Assembly (NCBI GenBank): GCA_013398175.1
Contig: VZRZ01003090.1
Location: 160,292-224,291, forward strand
DNA from: Climacteris rufus
Taxonomy: Eukaryota > Chordata > Aves > Passeriformes > Climacteridae
Length of the DNA stretch: 64,000 nucleotides
Reading direction: 5' to 3'
A program made the translations under genes and the position numbers. The notes beneath the pieces were generated by a model. That model saw nothing but the letters and a program-made list of their open reading frames with translations, ran no database searches and had not been told where the DNA came from. Of this stretch, positions 25,716 through 39,800 are shown one piece after another. Position 1 is the stretch's first letter. Each line of letters starts with the position of its first letter.

Positions 25716-28165
25716 CAGATGAATCTCTCAGATGGGATAGAAACCAGAGGCCCTGACAGGTTATTAAAAGACAGAACGTTTTGAAGAAGCCCATATGCTA
25801 GCTTTTTCATGTTCACCCTGTTCCAATTTGGATAATTACGTTCTGCCTCCTTAAAGCAGGGTGGCTGACCTGCCTGGCCCTACCAGCTGTATATCCAAAT
25901 CTTCACGTGGCCCGGAGCGATACAACACAATCCACATATTTCAAAAAGCTCCTCCTTCAAAGAGGAGCTCTAGGAGAGGTTCACTGGCTAGTGAGAAAGA
26001 TTTCCTCCTGCAACGGGAGCCCTCCCTTCCCCTTGAAACAGTCCCTGCCTCAGAAGCTGACAGCTTCTCCTCCCGAGTCACTCTGCACAGGAACCTGCCT
26101 GGTGTTGTCCAAGCACCATCACGCTTTGTCCCCGGGTTGCTGTGTAGTTGCAGTTCTGTAGTGCACAGAGGCTGTGAACCTTGAAGATCCACAGCTCCCA
26201 ACACATTCCAACAGTTTACAGGCCTGGTTATTAATAGTGACGGACCTAGTAACATACTAGTTACAAATAGTAACCTGCATTTCTACTTTATCATTAACAA
26301 AGAAAAACCTTTCATCCCTTGCAGTAAATGCAAACTGGCTTGCCCTAGAATCAAGCAAGAGAAGACACTGAAGGTTCACGTTCTCCTCTCCTCTTGGAGA
26401 TCACTGTGCTCTCTGAGCTTCTCTTTTTTCTTTATAAGCTCTCAATGATACTTCACTTGCATATCAAATCTTGACCACCACAGAATCCCAAAATACAGAA
26501 AGAGCAGTATCTGAGCCTTCATCAGCTTCCTGACATAGTAAAGAAGAGAAGAAGCAGATGGTGCAAAGGATTTTTTTTCACCATGAACACAGTAAATTTT
26601 CCCAAACCCAAGATAAGATGCCATTTCCAAATGGTGAAAGAAAGTGGTGGCAGCTCTAAGCATCCCCCAACATCTGGCCAATTTTGCATTTCAGATGCCA
26701 CTCTGACCCAGTGATGGTGTCAGCAGCCACCCTCCTGTCGCTCGCATGGGCAGCCCTGTGCCAAGATGTTGGTGTCTGATGAAGCGGTTGCTCCAGACAT
26801 CATGGATGCAAAAGAGGGAAACCTGTCCTGTCCCCATCTCTTCACAGGCGCTGGTGGCACCTGGGCCATGGTGCAGAGCTGTGAGGAGTGTCACAGTCAC
26901 AAGCCCCAGGGGCAGAGGACAGTCATGGCTGGGGATGTTCTGCATGGCTGTAGCTGCCTGCCCCCGGGGAGTCTATGGTCTGGGGGTTACCAGGGAAGCT
27001 GGCGGGGGATGTGGGCATGCAGGGGACAGGAAAGAGAGCAGAGAGGACCTAGGGCACCATCTGGTGGCTTCACTCACTGCCTTTCCTAAATCCTTGTCTC
27101 ACAGGGTCATAACATTGCATGGCCAAGGGCTGAAGAAACACCAAGTCTTTCCAAGAGAAGCCCAGCTGGAACAAGAGACCCCTGCCCTCGGCGCAGACTC
27201 GCACACCCTTAGGGCACTGCTGGCTGGGACAGTGGTGCTAACCAGAGCTGTGGTAACCATTTCTCTTGGGTGATGTTCAGTCAAGCACTTCCCTTCATAA
27301 AGAACCAGCCCTAGCTGGGTATTTAGAGATGAATTGCAGTAGACACCCCTGAAAAGGCTAAAGAAGAGAAGACAGACACAATGAAGGAGAACACCTCAGA
27401 CATGTTTCATTGGCGTTATCCACCACAGTAAGGTCGTCTACAGATAAAGGCAAAATATAGTTCGCACTGTTTCATATGACAAAACAGTACCCATGCAAGA
27501 GCTTGTCCTCTGCAGAAAAGGATCAAACCCATGAACCACTCAAGTGCACCCTGGTTTTTGCCTTCTCAAATTAGGATTTGCTGTAAAGCATTGCAAAGGA
27601 GTCGATTTAAATGGAATAGACGACCTCAATGTCACCAACACCCTTTGCAGCAGTGCCACCTAAGACTGACGATGATCACTGTGAGACACTGCATCTCTCA
27701 GGACCAAAGGTGAAGAAGGCAAAGGATCCCATTGCTACCACAGCACCTCCTTCAGAAGAAGGCATGCAGTGCATTTCCACCTCACACCACTGCTTTGATA
27801 ACAGGTCTCCCCTGAAATCCTGTCAATAGAAAAGGATAATTCAACACCTGAGAAGTGGTTATACCACTACAACCAGGGAGCCTGCTCTATGCATAACAGC
27901 ACCATGCAGGTGAAAGCAAGTGGAAGCTGAGGCCCTTAGAGATAGAGTTTTTAAGAGGAATCCATTCTCAGCACTGTTTAAAGCAAAATGTGTAGGGTGA
28001 ACACAATAAGCCAATGACCGCATCTCACATTTGTGGAGTTGGGGAAAAGGATCCATAATTTCCTTTTTTTTTTTTAACAATTGCCTAACACTTAGAAATG
28101 AACTCATTTCCTCTCGCTAGTCATACTCATTTTGTGCACCTATTCTCATGGGCCATAGAGCCAGG
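25716..28165. other. Intergenic, no gene seen
   Basis: Mixed-composition sequence. The longest frame (26,746-27,273 on plus, 175 codons) is Gly/Cys/Val-rich, overlaps other frames and has no recognisable domain or splice context. I see nothing else in it. Confidence 0.55.
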
Positions 28166-28170
28166 TAAGA

Positions 28171-28208
28171 CAAAAAGACCAAATGACAACAAAAAGATCA
28201 AATGACTG
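28171..28208 (+). repeat. Two-copy 19-base tandem repeat
   Basis: Two near-identical copies of ACAAAAAGACCAAATGACA (second copy with T for C) lie head to tail. It is a small local duplication without a gene context. Confidence 0.7.
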
Positions 28209-28689
28209 CCTTTTCCCTGAACAAATCTCTGCTACAAAGTAGCTATACCAATATTATATAAATTATATTTCCTAGTCTCTTCTACCTGTGCCTGCAGGCA
28301 TTTCCTCATACCACCTTGGAAAACTCCATACCATTTAAAAACATCCCTGCTCTCACAGCCTTCTGCTTTATGCTTTTCTCTCTCACACACGCTGCTGCTG
28401 CTGTGGCTGCCCATGGTGCATGATGCTAAAGAAGTGATCTTAGATTGTGGCTACATAGCTTTAAAGTTCCTTTTTCTCATGCGGCAGCCTTTTAGCTTTC
28501 CTCACAGGGCCGACCCAAAAGCCATTGAAATCAACACAGCGACTCCCACCCCGCCTCAAGGCTTGGCACACAGCCCAAATCCCCACACTTGCCAGTGTTT
28601 CTTGGAAATTTTTACTTTTTCACTTAATCGATCAGAACCCGGCGTGATTCTTCCTGTACTTCAGCACTGACTGTTCTAGAATAGCATTT

Positions 28690-29340
28690 TCCATTCCAAA
28701 TACTGTTCTTTCTCTCATGTTTCATTTTAAACAGCTTCAGCTATTTAATATATAGACTTGTTCAGGCATAAATGTAAGAAACATGCTATTTAAAAAGGTA
28801 ACAGAAACACAAAACAAATCAACTCTCTGCAAAACGAGATCATTGCCAGGAAATTTCCAGTAGCACCCAGTATTTTTAGCATTTATAAAATTTAAAAAAC
28901 AAAGCATAAAACCTAAGCATCATTATTTTTTGAAAGTTTTTACTTTTCATCTAATCCACCAGCTTCTGCTGAATATTTTATTGCCATACTGCAACATATT
29001 TATAATTAATCTCATAATTTCTTCAAATTTGTTAAGGAATTGTTATACCTGTACAATCCTCTGTAAATTCATCTGAACACAATTTTTTCCTGATCATATT
29101 AGTAAAATCTAAAACTTTTTACTTCAATAATATTTATTTGCAATTGTTGTGATCACTTAACAAATTATAAACCAGTCTAATAAGCCATGCTGTCTATTCA
29201 TTGCTTTTTCTGAAATGAATTCCTCAGCACTGGGAAGAGAAAAGGCATTTTTCTGTGGTTAAAGAAAGTCCAAATTGCATGTTTGAAATCTCTTCTAATA
29301 AAAAGAGCAAAGCAATAAGCGGATTATCTCTTTAAACATA
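28690..29340. other. AT-rich intergenic block downstream of NFAM1
   Basis: This block is markedly richer in A+T than its surroundings, with many ATTTA, TTTAAA and AATATT motifs. It contains TTTATT at about 29,135, which is an AATAAA on the minus strand and the first clear canonical poly(A) signal I noticed 3' of the NFAM1 stop codon. That would mean a 3' UTR of about 1.7 kb. I could not verify a cleavage site. Confidence 0.35.
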
Positions 29341-30815
29341 GTATAGGAAGGTTGGAGGCCCCCGAGACATTTTCCATAGCCTCTATCTCTGATACATAGC
29401 AACATTATCTTCAGCTAGAGAGGGTCCTATGACCCTGGAGCTCAATTTTAATTTGATCTTCTTCTTTAAAGAGGTTTCCACGATTCCTCTCAAGTTATGC
29501 TGCATATTCTTATTTTGGGTTCGTTTTGTTAGGTTGTTATTTTGTTGTTGTTTTTTAATCTGAGATAAAACAGCCTCAGCTTTTTGATCCACTGGTTTGA
29601 TCATGTTATATGGATATTTAATGTAACTTCTTCCCTATCAGAACCAGAATATGCATCAGCACAAACGCATAGCAAGTTCTAGCTGACAGGGGAGAGAAGA
29701 AGTCAGATAGAAATTTCACATTTAGGGCCTCCCTCCTCCTTCCTCCAGTCGTTCTAAGTTCCAGAACGGGTCTCCCTGGCCAATAATGTATGGGAGCAGG
29801 GTAAAGGAGCTTTATACTCCTTATAGCAGCCAGCTGAAACAAACACAAACCTATTGGTCTTGGTGAGGCAGAGGTACCACGTCTGCTCCCACGGCGGCTC
29901 GAAATCCTGAGTGATAACAATGCCCATTGCCAAGAAGACCAGGAAATTGGGGAGCTCAGCTTGAACTTCTCTGGGCTGGAACGTGGCCCCAGACCCTCCG
30001 GGTTTACACAGCCCCACCAAAGGAGTTTCCTCAAGTTCCCACCTCCTTGTTCCTCTTGTTCTGGAACGGGCACTGCCACTGAGACATTGTCAGGAAGGGA
30101 TATTTTCTCTGTGTTCTTTTCTCTGCCTTCATCTCTGTCAGGGCATGCAGCCTCACTGGATGATAGTGCAGAAGGGGAAGCATTTACTTGGAGGCACTGA
30201 TTTGAGTCGCCCGAGTAAGGTCACAGCAGGCATCTGTGACTACTTGATGGGATTAGCAGATTATGAGAAAGCATGTTTGCTGTGGGGTTCCCGAGAAAGG
30301 AAAAATGGGCACGTGGATTGCTTGCATCTGGTTAAACTATGCATGAAGTCCTGATGGCCATTTCAGGAAAGCCACAAGCACAGGATCAGATGGACCGCTG
30401 CAGGTCAGGATTGTAACATCAAGCTAGCAAGCAGGGAGGTCTCTGGATTGTCCTATCACTTGCAGAGGATGGAGAGTTAAGTATTTCAGCCGGGACAGGT
30501 GAGAGAAACCTTCACAGATTGCCCATTCCCGAGATAAGTGCTTGACAAAAGCAGCTTTTCTTTTGCATCAAACAGCTATGCTGCAAAATAGCTTTGCTGC
30601 ATCAATGCAGACTGAGCCCCGAGGGACTTTAGCAGATACATTCTGTTGTTAATGAAGGGCAGTTTAGAAGGAGCCAGGGGTTCACAATTCCCTCGTGGTT
30701 GTGCTCTGAAGTCACTGTGGATCTCTGCATGTATCTGCATCTCATCTGGGATGTAAGAGAGTAGCTCTGCCATACGGAAAGATGTCTGTCCACATAGGGT
30801 CAGATATCTTCCCTG

Positions 30816-30875
30816 TTAGATATTCTCATACAGTGTATCAGAGGATTCTTCTAGAGTTCCTTGCTTCTTAGGTGT
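30816..30875 (-). CDS. NFAM1: NFAM1 coding exon 7 (C-terminus and stop)
   Basis: The acceptor CATCATTCTGCAG ends at 30,876. The exon carries 19 codons ending in DTLYENI followed by TAA at 30,818-30,816. The terminal YENI parallels the human C-terminal YENL as I recall it and is a possible third phosphotyrosine (also YxN, the Grb2 SH2 preference). Confidence 0.88.
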   Translation of the reverse strand, partial: TPKKQGTLEESSDTLYENI

Positions 30876-33800
30876 CTGCAGAATGATGAAAAGGAGAAAA
30901 AATAAATGGAGGAAAATTATTCAAAAGATGATGAATTAATTCTTAATAAGCAGACACTGACATTTGTTCTGTTAGCAATGGCTATAAGTGATCTGCTGAA
31001 ACAGAAGCCACTACAATGAGAAACGTTGCTCCACCAGAGACGAACGTGACTAATCCAGCCCAAGGGATAAAGATGCCTCCTTTACTAGTCACTCTTCCCA
31101 AAAAAAACTGTCAGACAGGGAGGGGAGGGAAAATTGGACTCAGTAAGAAAATAAATCACTTTGGATTCTGTGAAGGAGGAATTCCCTGACCTCTTCAATC
31201 CTGTTTCTTCAACAGTTGAGTCTATTCCTCACGACTGTTCCTTGAGTAGACGAGGTGCTGACAGACTGATATTTTAAGTGCTGTGTGGCACAGGCCTGCT
31301 GTAAGCAAGGTTACACAGCAAGTAGCTGAAATGCCACCGGCTGAACTAAGCCCTACCTACACCAGCATTTTCTCTGTTGCCACGGCCAAAGGGAAACACT
31401 ACAAAAGTGCTGAGTGGAGGCACCTCCAAAGCATGCAGGATTAATCCCTCACTACCCAAACTGGCCAACGGTCCAGTGTGACAGCGTGCAAATGCTCCTT
31501 TCAGAGGCTCTCTGCCCTGCTTCCCTTTACAGCTCCCCCTCTAAGCACAGCATCCCACAGCAAGGGTTGGGTTGGACCCTCTGAAACAGAGTCAGCCACC
31601 GTTCAGCAATCTCAGCTCCCACTCACAGACCAAACCCACTGACCCACAAGTCTCACTCTTTGGGAAAACACCCCGTTGCATTCTGGCAAAGACAGCTGCA
31701 GGACAAGTGTCTCAGGTGGTCACAGCCCAGGATGACTGAGGGAAGTTGATCATGGTGCTTGCAACCACAGTGGAAAGTGCAATCAAATCCTCCTGTGCTG
31801 AGATCATGGGACCGTGCCACTCACACTTCCCTTCCTTCAGACCAGCACAAGAACTGAGGACACTTGGAAGTGTCTGCTCTTGGTGTGAGAGCTCATCCCA
31901 TCCCCTCTTTGCTTTCTTCTCCTCTCTTTCTCCCACCTCTGCTTTGACCTTTACCCTGCCCTGGCCGAGACTGCCGGCACCAGACCCACTCGCAGATGCT
32001 CCTTCACTCTTGCTTTGTTGCTTTGCTGCTGCTCTGTTTTACAGACCCTCTGCGCCCCTCCAAGCAGCGGTTGAATGGTGTGGGCCACACAAAAGCAACT
32101 CAGCATAGCCCAGACAGCTCCCTGGTAGGTAAAAACCCCACACAGGCTGCATCTTGCCATCCAGACTGAATAATTTCAAAGGTTGCAGCTGGTAAAGGTA
32201 TACAGAAGAATAAACAGGATCATAAAGAGGGACCCTATCCAATTAATTCAAAATGCAGCAAAACACAAATACAGAGATGCTGTCTTTTCCAGTGCATTGT
32301 GTAAGACAAGCCTATACAAAACAACTCATCCTTCCCCTCAACAATCAGGGACGTGCCACTGCTTTTGCTCCCACCAAGCATGGTGGTGCCACAGCAGTAA
32401 CTGCAGGAGGACAGTGGCCATGGGACCAGACCACACGACTGTGACACAAAGGAAGCTTCTTGATTTTAGACCTTTTCCTAAAAGGGGGGAGTTGTGAAAA
32501 TGTCTTGAACACCAGAAAATACCGTTCTTTATGAAACAGAGGGGTGGTGCAACGAGGGGAACTCTCCCCAACAAAGCATTAGTGAGAGGAAGCAGCAGAC
32601 ATTTTCCAGGAACATTTTAGAGAATGTATTTTTTCAAGCAGATAAGAGGTCTGGAAAAGAAAAGAAAAATTAAGTTCTGAGACAGGAAGGAAATGTTCCC
32701 TGGGGTGCCTGATGCAAGTTTTGTCCATATGAAACAGCTGATGCCTGTCAAAGGCAGGGTAGAAGGCTGTGTGGGCCTCTGGTCTACTTCACATGGCCCC
32801 CACAACTGATTTACATCTGCATATTCCTAGTTGCCTCTATTTTCACTATGAGTTAACTCAGTTCCCTGTCTCTCACTCATAATTCTCAGCCCAGCAAGAA
32901 AATCCAAGCCTAAAACATACCCACACTGCCTTTTCCTGAGCACCAGAGCTGACAGAGATTGTATCAGCGCAGCCTCTGCTCAGACCATCTTAGCTTCTGC
33001 TACCATGAAATGGCTCTCAAGGTGCTTAATGCTGGTTTGAGGAAAGCTGTGTTCAGGGTCTGCTGCTGGTGCACAGATTCCTTCATCCCACAGGATTTCT
33101 AAGCTGCCTAAATAATCTGGAAAGGACAATAGCAGGAACCAGCACCTGCCCAACTCTTCATGAAAGCCTGTCCTGTTCAGAGGGAGCAGCGATGCCAAAC
33201 CCCTCAATGCCTTTCAGCATATGTCACCCAGCAAAGCATCTGCACAGAACCAGGAGTGCCAGAGCTGGCAGAGCTGCAGGAGCCAGCGTTCTCCCAGAAG
33301 AGGGAAGATAGGCTACACGTGCAGCTCAGCTGGCCAGTGCAGGCCACATCCCATTTATACCCCTTTTGGTGGGACTGGAGACACACTTACAGCCTACTAG
33401 GTCATGGGATTCTGTGGGGTTTCTTTCCCCATGTGCCCAGGGCATATGGGAACTTTCCAAGAACACAGCCCTGGCTCTTACCTTCCCTGGAGGATTCTTT
33501 CTGAGGGATGGGTTGTTTGTGTTGTTCTCAAGGATAGAATAGACATCAACTTGCTGCACATCCAGGCTCTGCAGACAGAAGAGAGAAGAAAGTAGGGGTC
33601 AAATAAATTACTTAGGTTTAAGACAACTAATTACCCACTGGGTTGTTCCCCATCTCATGCCTGACATTTTTTAGAAACCCCTGCCATCTCCAAAATGTTG
33701 AAGTTCCAGATCTTAACTTGGGCAAACAGAAAATCCTTTTCCCCTGAAATCCCTACAGTGCAGCTGCATCACATTCTGTTTTTTCCAGGTTTACAGGGCA

Positions 33801-36800
33801 GGCTTTGATGTTGCCTACCCTGTGTAAGGCAGTGGAGAAGAATGCCAATACCCCTGCCTCCCTCTGCTCCAAAATCATCCCAGAATGCAGGATAAAGACC
33901 CCTCTGCCACATGGAACAATGTTGTGCACAAGGGGACCACAGATAAGGGGCAGTGCTCTGCATCACCCAAGACTGTTTATGTGCCTGACAACCACCTCTT
34001 GTTCATGATTATTCTGGGCACACAAAGATGAGAAAAGGGGAGAGAGGCTGGGGGTCCTGAAGCACAGGAGCTGTCAAAAAAGGACACGATTTCTGTTTAT
34101 TGTCTGGGGTTTTTTTTCCCAAGCCAGAACTCTCCTTTCTTCTTCGAGGGAGCAAAGAATAATAAAAAAAATCCATATGCTACCAGGCCCTCAAATATTA
34201 CCATGGTCCCACACAGCTACACAGAGAAACACACACGCGCCCTACATGCATATGCACCCGTTGTCCCCCAGGTAATCGTGTCACAGGAGATGCATGTCAG
34301 TTTGAGTGATATTCCAGATCTGCCTGAAGGATCAAACATAACAATCAGGAGGACTTTTCCATGTGTGTTTCAAGGATGACAGCAGGTTGCCAAGGTGGCT
34401 GTTTCTCTGGCAACAGGAAGATGGGAGGAGCTCCGGCTGCAAGAGGGGCAGATGGTATTAGTGGAGAGAGCGAGGCGCCCTGGAACGCAGTGAGGAGGAT
34501 GAGCAAAACATGGAGACTTCGTTGGGGGCTGCCAATCAGCTGAACCTTTATCATTTCAACTGGACCTGCAAACACTCAGCATCTTTAAGGGTCACGGCCA
34601 GCAGGACAGTGCTTTGAACAGGACCCGAGGATAGAGAAGCAGCACTGGGGAATGGGCCTTGGAATAAACAGGCACTCAGACATGAATTGACCACAGTGTC
34701 AATTCTGGGGAGCACCACACAGCTCCCCCATTCCTACTTCTTCTCTGGAAACAGTCAAATTATTTCACCTATCTGCTTCCTGCTCCCAAAAACCTGCTTT
34801 GCCTACACAGACATCCCCACTACTGGCATGTGCACATGTGCACACAGAAAATTTTATTTCCGCATCCTCATTTTCAATTCTCTTTGTGATGCTGACAGTG
34901 AGGCCCTCGTCCTGCATGCTGCACTTCCAGCAGCCTGGCTCCATGTTCCCTTGGCAGGTCAGGCAGCCTCTTTCACTGCTCCAGTCTGAAGCCACTTGCA
35001 AGCACAAAGGATCCTTTTGGTGTTTAATCTCCAAAAAAGATTCCCTTCCCTCCACAAGACTTCTTCCCATGGAGGCTTTTGACAATGCTGGTCCTTTGCT
35101 GGTCAGTTGGAAAGCTGGTGTCTCCAGCCACCATTTGCAAGTTAATGACTTTTACTTGGTCACTGATCACCTGCTACTGTCACAGTGAAAGCATACAGGC
35201 CGCTTTCCTCCCTGCTGACAGATGCCTTCCCATCCCTGAGCAGCCTCCTGTCTCCCTCGCACCTGGAAAAGCTCCTGTGTTCTGGAACCTGACTGCACCT
35301 GCACTGCAGGAGTTCTGTTTGCTGCTCAAAAAAACCTTGTTTGAAGTGTAAAGCAGATGAAGCAAGTCCCTCGGATTGTTATTTCCAAGCTGCTCATTAA
35401 CTAAGCAGCTAAGCTGGGAATCGGAAGATACACAGGTTTGGTTCTGGCAGTGCAGTGAGGCACAGCTACTCCAGGGCTGCAGGAGGACAGAAAGGTCAAG
35501 AAAGGCAGTATTGAGAGAACAAAGTGGGTTCCCAGCTGCTCCCTTATTACCAGGGCTTTTTGCTACATCGTATGCTTTTCACTGCATACAGCCACCCCCA
35601 GGGACCACAAGGTAAACAGTGGCATCTGGAAGGGCCACTGGGGAAGGCGTTTTCTCCCAGGGATGGTTTTGCAGAAGCCGTGTTAGGACCCTTTCCACAC
35701 CAGGGATGAGTCTTGCTGCCATGTAGGATAACAGAGAGCATTTAATGAGCTGCACCAGCCAGTTCCAACAGCATCTGTTATTTTGATGTCCAGTGCTGCC
35801 TTATCTTCCTTCTGCTCCCAGTTCCAGGCCTGCAAGGACACTGTGGTTCCCTGACCCAACTTTCTTCCAGACTCCAATCTCTTGCTTTCCCCCACAAATA
35901 GCACAGCTGGCATGTGCTGGCCTCCTGTCTGGTTCCCTAATCTCTGACCTCCCCCTTTATCTCATCACTCGGAGTTACTTCTCACTTGTTCTTCCTTTTT
36001 CTTTGCCTTAGATTACCCCAATGCTGATCACAGATTTCTTCCCTCCTTATGAATTAAGCACTGAATTCAACACCCACCAATGGATTTTCACAATTCACCT
36101 AGTTTCAAATGCAGTTTGCAGGGCTGGGTTTACACCATGCAGAGTCCTGACAAAATTTAGCAGTGGAGCACCAGAGTTATCTTTTAAAGGAAATCAGATT
36201 TGTCAGCTTTCTATTCCCTTCACCTCTCCTGAGGGCCCATCCAATGCAGGTTTCCATCCCAGGGTCTTGCCCTCTCTCCCCCATTACACTGTGCTCCCTG
36301 CTCTCCACCTCACAGCCCCGCTCTCACCACGTGCTGTGTTTGCAGTGGGAGTTGCTGCTTTGTGCCTGAACGATTCCCCCCCTGCAGCAGCTGCTCCACA
36401 ACAGAGGAACCTGTAGTGGGAGGGCTTGTAACCCCAGCATGCAGGAGATGGTCCCAGGCTGCTAGCAGCCCTGCCAGAGGGCCAAGCCACCTGCCCTGCA
36501 CACCGGGCTGGCCAGCAGCCCTGAACAGCTGGTGTGTGGTTAACAGGAAGGCTGCCTGGGCCAGGTCCATAGGGCTCCTGCAAGCACAGGGGCTCAGCCA
36601 GCTCCTGGGATTGCCTGTGCCTAAGGCTGGCTCTGCTGGCTTGCTATATTAGCCTTAGTGGAGCCTGAACAGAACAACATGATGAAACATGTAATTAAGA
36701 TGGAGCTAAGGATGCATGACGAGGCCGACTGAGCGAGAAATGGATTTGATTTTTTTTTTGTCTCCTTGCAGAAATCATCCACTTCAGCAGGAAACTACCC

Positions 36801-39800
36801 ATTTGGATTTTTATAAGCCCGAATTAAAAAGAAATTACTTGATACAAATGAAAAGGTTTATAACCTGCAACCTCCTTTACCCAAAGCACTGCCTTTCGCC
36901 CAGAATAAACATGTCACATACAATACATAGTGCTCTCTTCTAAACCACTACTCCAAAAACTAAAGCAGTACAAAATGGTCCCGTTGTCCCCCCCACCCCT
37001 GAGTGAGAATGAGAAGGGGCAGGGCCATCCTCTTGTTCATATCTGCCCCTGATGAGGTCTCCTGCCTCCTTGGCAGAGCTTTGCTCCTCTCTGTAGTACA
37101 TTCTCCAGAGCTTCGCTTTGTTTAGTTTCAATGATTAATGCAGCAGAGCTCACAGGTTTTCCTTGGAGAGACTTTTCCAGCCCTTATAGACCTCACAGAC
37201 AGAAAGGTTTCCTAATATTCAGGCAACATCCTTCTCTACTCACTTTCATTTTATTCCTCCTTGTTGGTCTCACAGATCACAAGGAAATAAAAACCTAACC
37301 CTTCCCTTCTTAGTGGAGCAGCCATCCCATGGGAGTAAAAAGAATCCATTTTAAATGGAGCTGGACAGGTTGTAAATGGGATTAGGAATCATGGTTACTT
37401 GAGGTAGCTGAGGTCTAGGCCTGACATTTCAGGGGAGCCACTTCAATCTTACTACCTATGACACTGCACCTACTGGGCTCAAGGAGTGGGAGCAGTTAGT
37501 ATTCCCTATTTTGGGAAATGGAAAAGGACATCCTATACAATGAAAAGAGAAATGCCTAGAAAAACACTCCCTTTACTTTCTTCTTGCCCTTTTCCCCCTG
37601 CTAGCTAGTGTGCCTACTCAGGACTGCAGTGGACTGGCACCAGTGAAGGTGCCACAGCAGGAACTCTAAACAGCTGGGGGGTGTTTAGGGAAGCATGTCT
37701 CTCTGCCCCTCTCCTGAGCCATCATTCTCCAGCTGGGAAGGACATGTCCTTGAGACACTCTGCAGTACAAAGTGGGGCTGAGAGTCCCTCTTCCTTCCCA
37801 GCTGCTGGAGACCCTTCTACCTCTTCCACCAGGAACCCTCTCTGGCCCCACACTTGCTGCTCCGTGATGCTGGCAGAGGGAAGGGTGATGCCCAGCAGGG
37901 TATGTGGCAAGGCTTGGGGAGGCCATGACTGGGACCAGGATGGAGACACACACAGTCCTGAGAGGAGCTAAGCAGGGCAAGGTCACCAAGACAAGGCTGG
38001 TATGAAGGTATTGCTTATGTTTCACATCAGGATACCGGCACAGTCTGTACCATGGCAAGGAAAGGAAGGGTTGTACCATGATGTGGACAGAAGGGATGAA
38101 GGGTGATTCTGGTACTCACATCATAATCAGGAGGTGGTGGTGGTGGGCTGGCTGAAGGGAGCTGTGTTTCCACCTTCTGTCTCAGGATATTTAGCTGGGT
38201 CCTTCTAGGGCACAACACCTGCTCAGGACAAGACACCAAATGACACATTTGGAGAAAACAACACCTCCTCAAAGGTAAAATGAACACCAGTGTCATATCA
38301 AAGCCAGCTCTTTGCACATCCCCTGAATGCTTCCACAGCAAAGAGTGCTGGCAGTGTCTGTGTGCTGGCCACTTTCCTCACCACAGGCTTACATGTAGAG
38401 TGTGGTGACTTACGCTGAAGCAGTGGAAAGGAGAACTGGGCTCTGTGTGTACGTATAAAGCACTTCCACCACCGACACCTTACTGGGTGAAGGGTGTAAG
38501 TATTTGACAGCACAGAGCAATGCTATAGGACAGGGAGTAAAGCAGGGCCCTGGTCATAGAGGAATTTCAGAGAGGAAAATGCAACGACTTTTATCAGGAT
38601 TTGGCAGACAAGCTTCTGCTAATACACAGAATCTAGAGAAGAGCACCAGACAATCATTAATGGTGACATATAGTCGGTGATACATTAATGTACAAGTCCA
38701 GCATGGAGTTGAAGGAAGAAGGTCGCTTCATCTGAAATGTTTCTTGCATCAGATGAGTTCCCCTTGAACACGTTCCATTCACACACACAGAAGGGTTAGC
38801 CCTCCTCAGCAAGCAGGAGAAGAGGCAGAAAAGGCAGAAGGCTTTGCTAAGTATCTCTGTTCTAATTCAGAAAGAAGTGGGATGATTATATTCACATCAC
38901 ATGAAAACGACGAACTGCTTTCCAGTCCATTAGCAACTAAGGAGGATGCTAAATAGCTTCTCTTAAAGATAAACATTTTTAAACCAGCAGGTCTGAGCAA
39001 GCTGTGGTGAGAAATATGGGCTGTGTTCTGCAGGAGGGCAAATGTAATGACTGCACAATCTCTTCAGACCCCAAAGGAGAGGCCGTAAGTCTGAGATTTG
39101 CTGGCCCACCTCAAAACCCAGAGATGCCAACTGGTGAGTCATGAGAGTGCCTCCCCTCCTCATCCCCACAGAGACACTGTCTAGGCAAACAGAGATGGGG
39201 ACCTGTCTCCAGCTGACTCACTCTGCCTCTTACACTCCTTCCCCTGCACTAGACTGCCTGCAAGGTAAGTCTCACGAGAGCAGCTGGTCTGCCAACTGCT
39301 GCCATTCTGTTTTCAACCTCATGATCTCGGACTGTGTGCACTGAAGCCTGATGCTCCTTGGAGTCAAGGGACTGTACAAGCAGTGCAGCCTCCACATACA
39401 AATACATGCAGAGAGTCTGCTGTTGTGGTGGCACAGAGCAGTTTGAAGGAGTTACCTGGTTACTCTACCTAGAAAACAACAATCCCAAATTCCATTCTAA
39501 AAGACATAAGGGTATTTTTAAGCCAGCCTCTCTGGAAGAATGCAGATGATGCTATTTGAACACCTGAGGGTGGCAGTACTAGAAGCAGTAGGTTTTCCCC
39601 AAACAACTGGGATTCCAATATCATTACTCCAGAGGTTCTTCCACAGGGCCTATCTTATCCAGATCTTTCAGCTCTGCTTTTGTTTTTTCTTCTCCCACTC
39701 TCCAAATCCTTTCTTCCCCACTCCTGGTACCCCTTTGCCCTCAGCTTCCCAGCTTCCATTTCGTTACCCAGCTGGTCCCAACCTGGGCCACCAGTCTGCT

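Noticed and set aside
29754..30020. 88-codon minus-strand frame (FLVFLAMGIVITQDFEPPWE...) downstream of NFAM1
   Set aside because: It looks somewhat protein-like, but the frame is bounded by stops without credible splice sites, lies beyond the NFAM1 stop, and matches no family I know.
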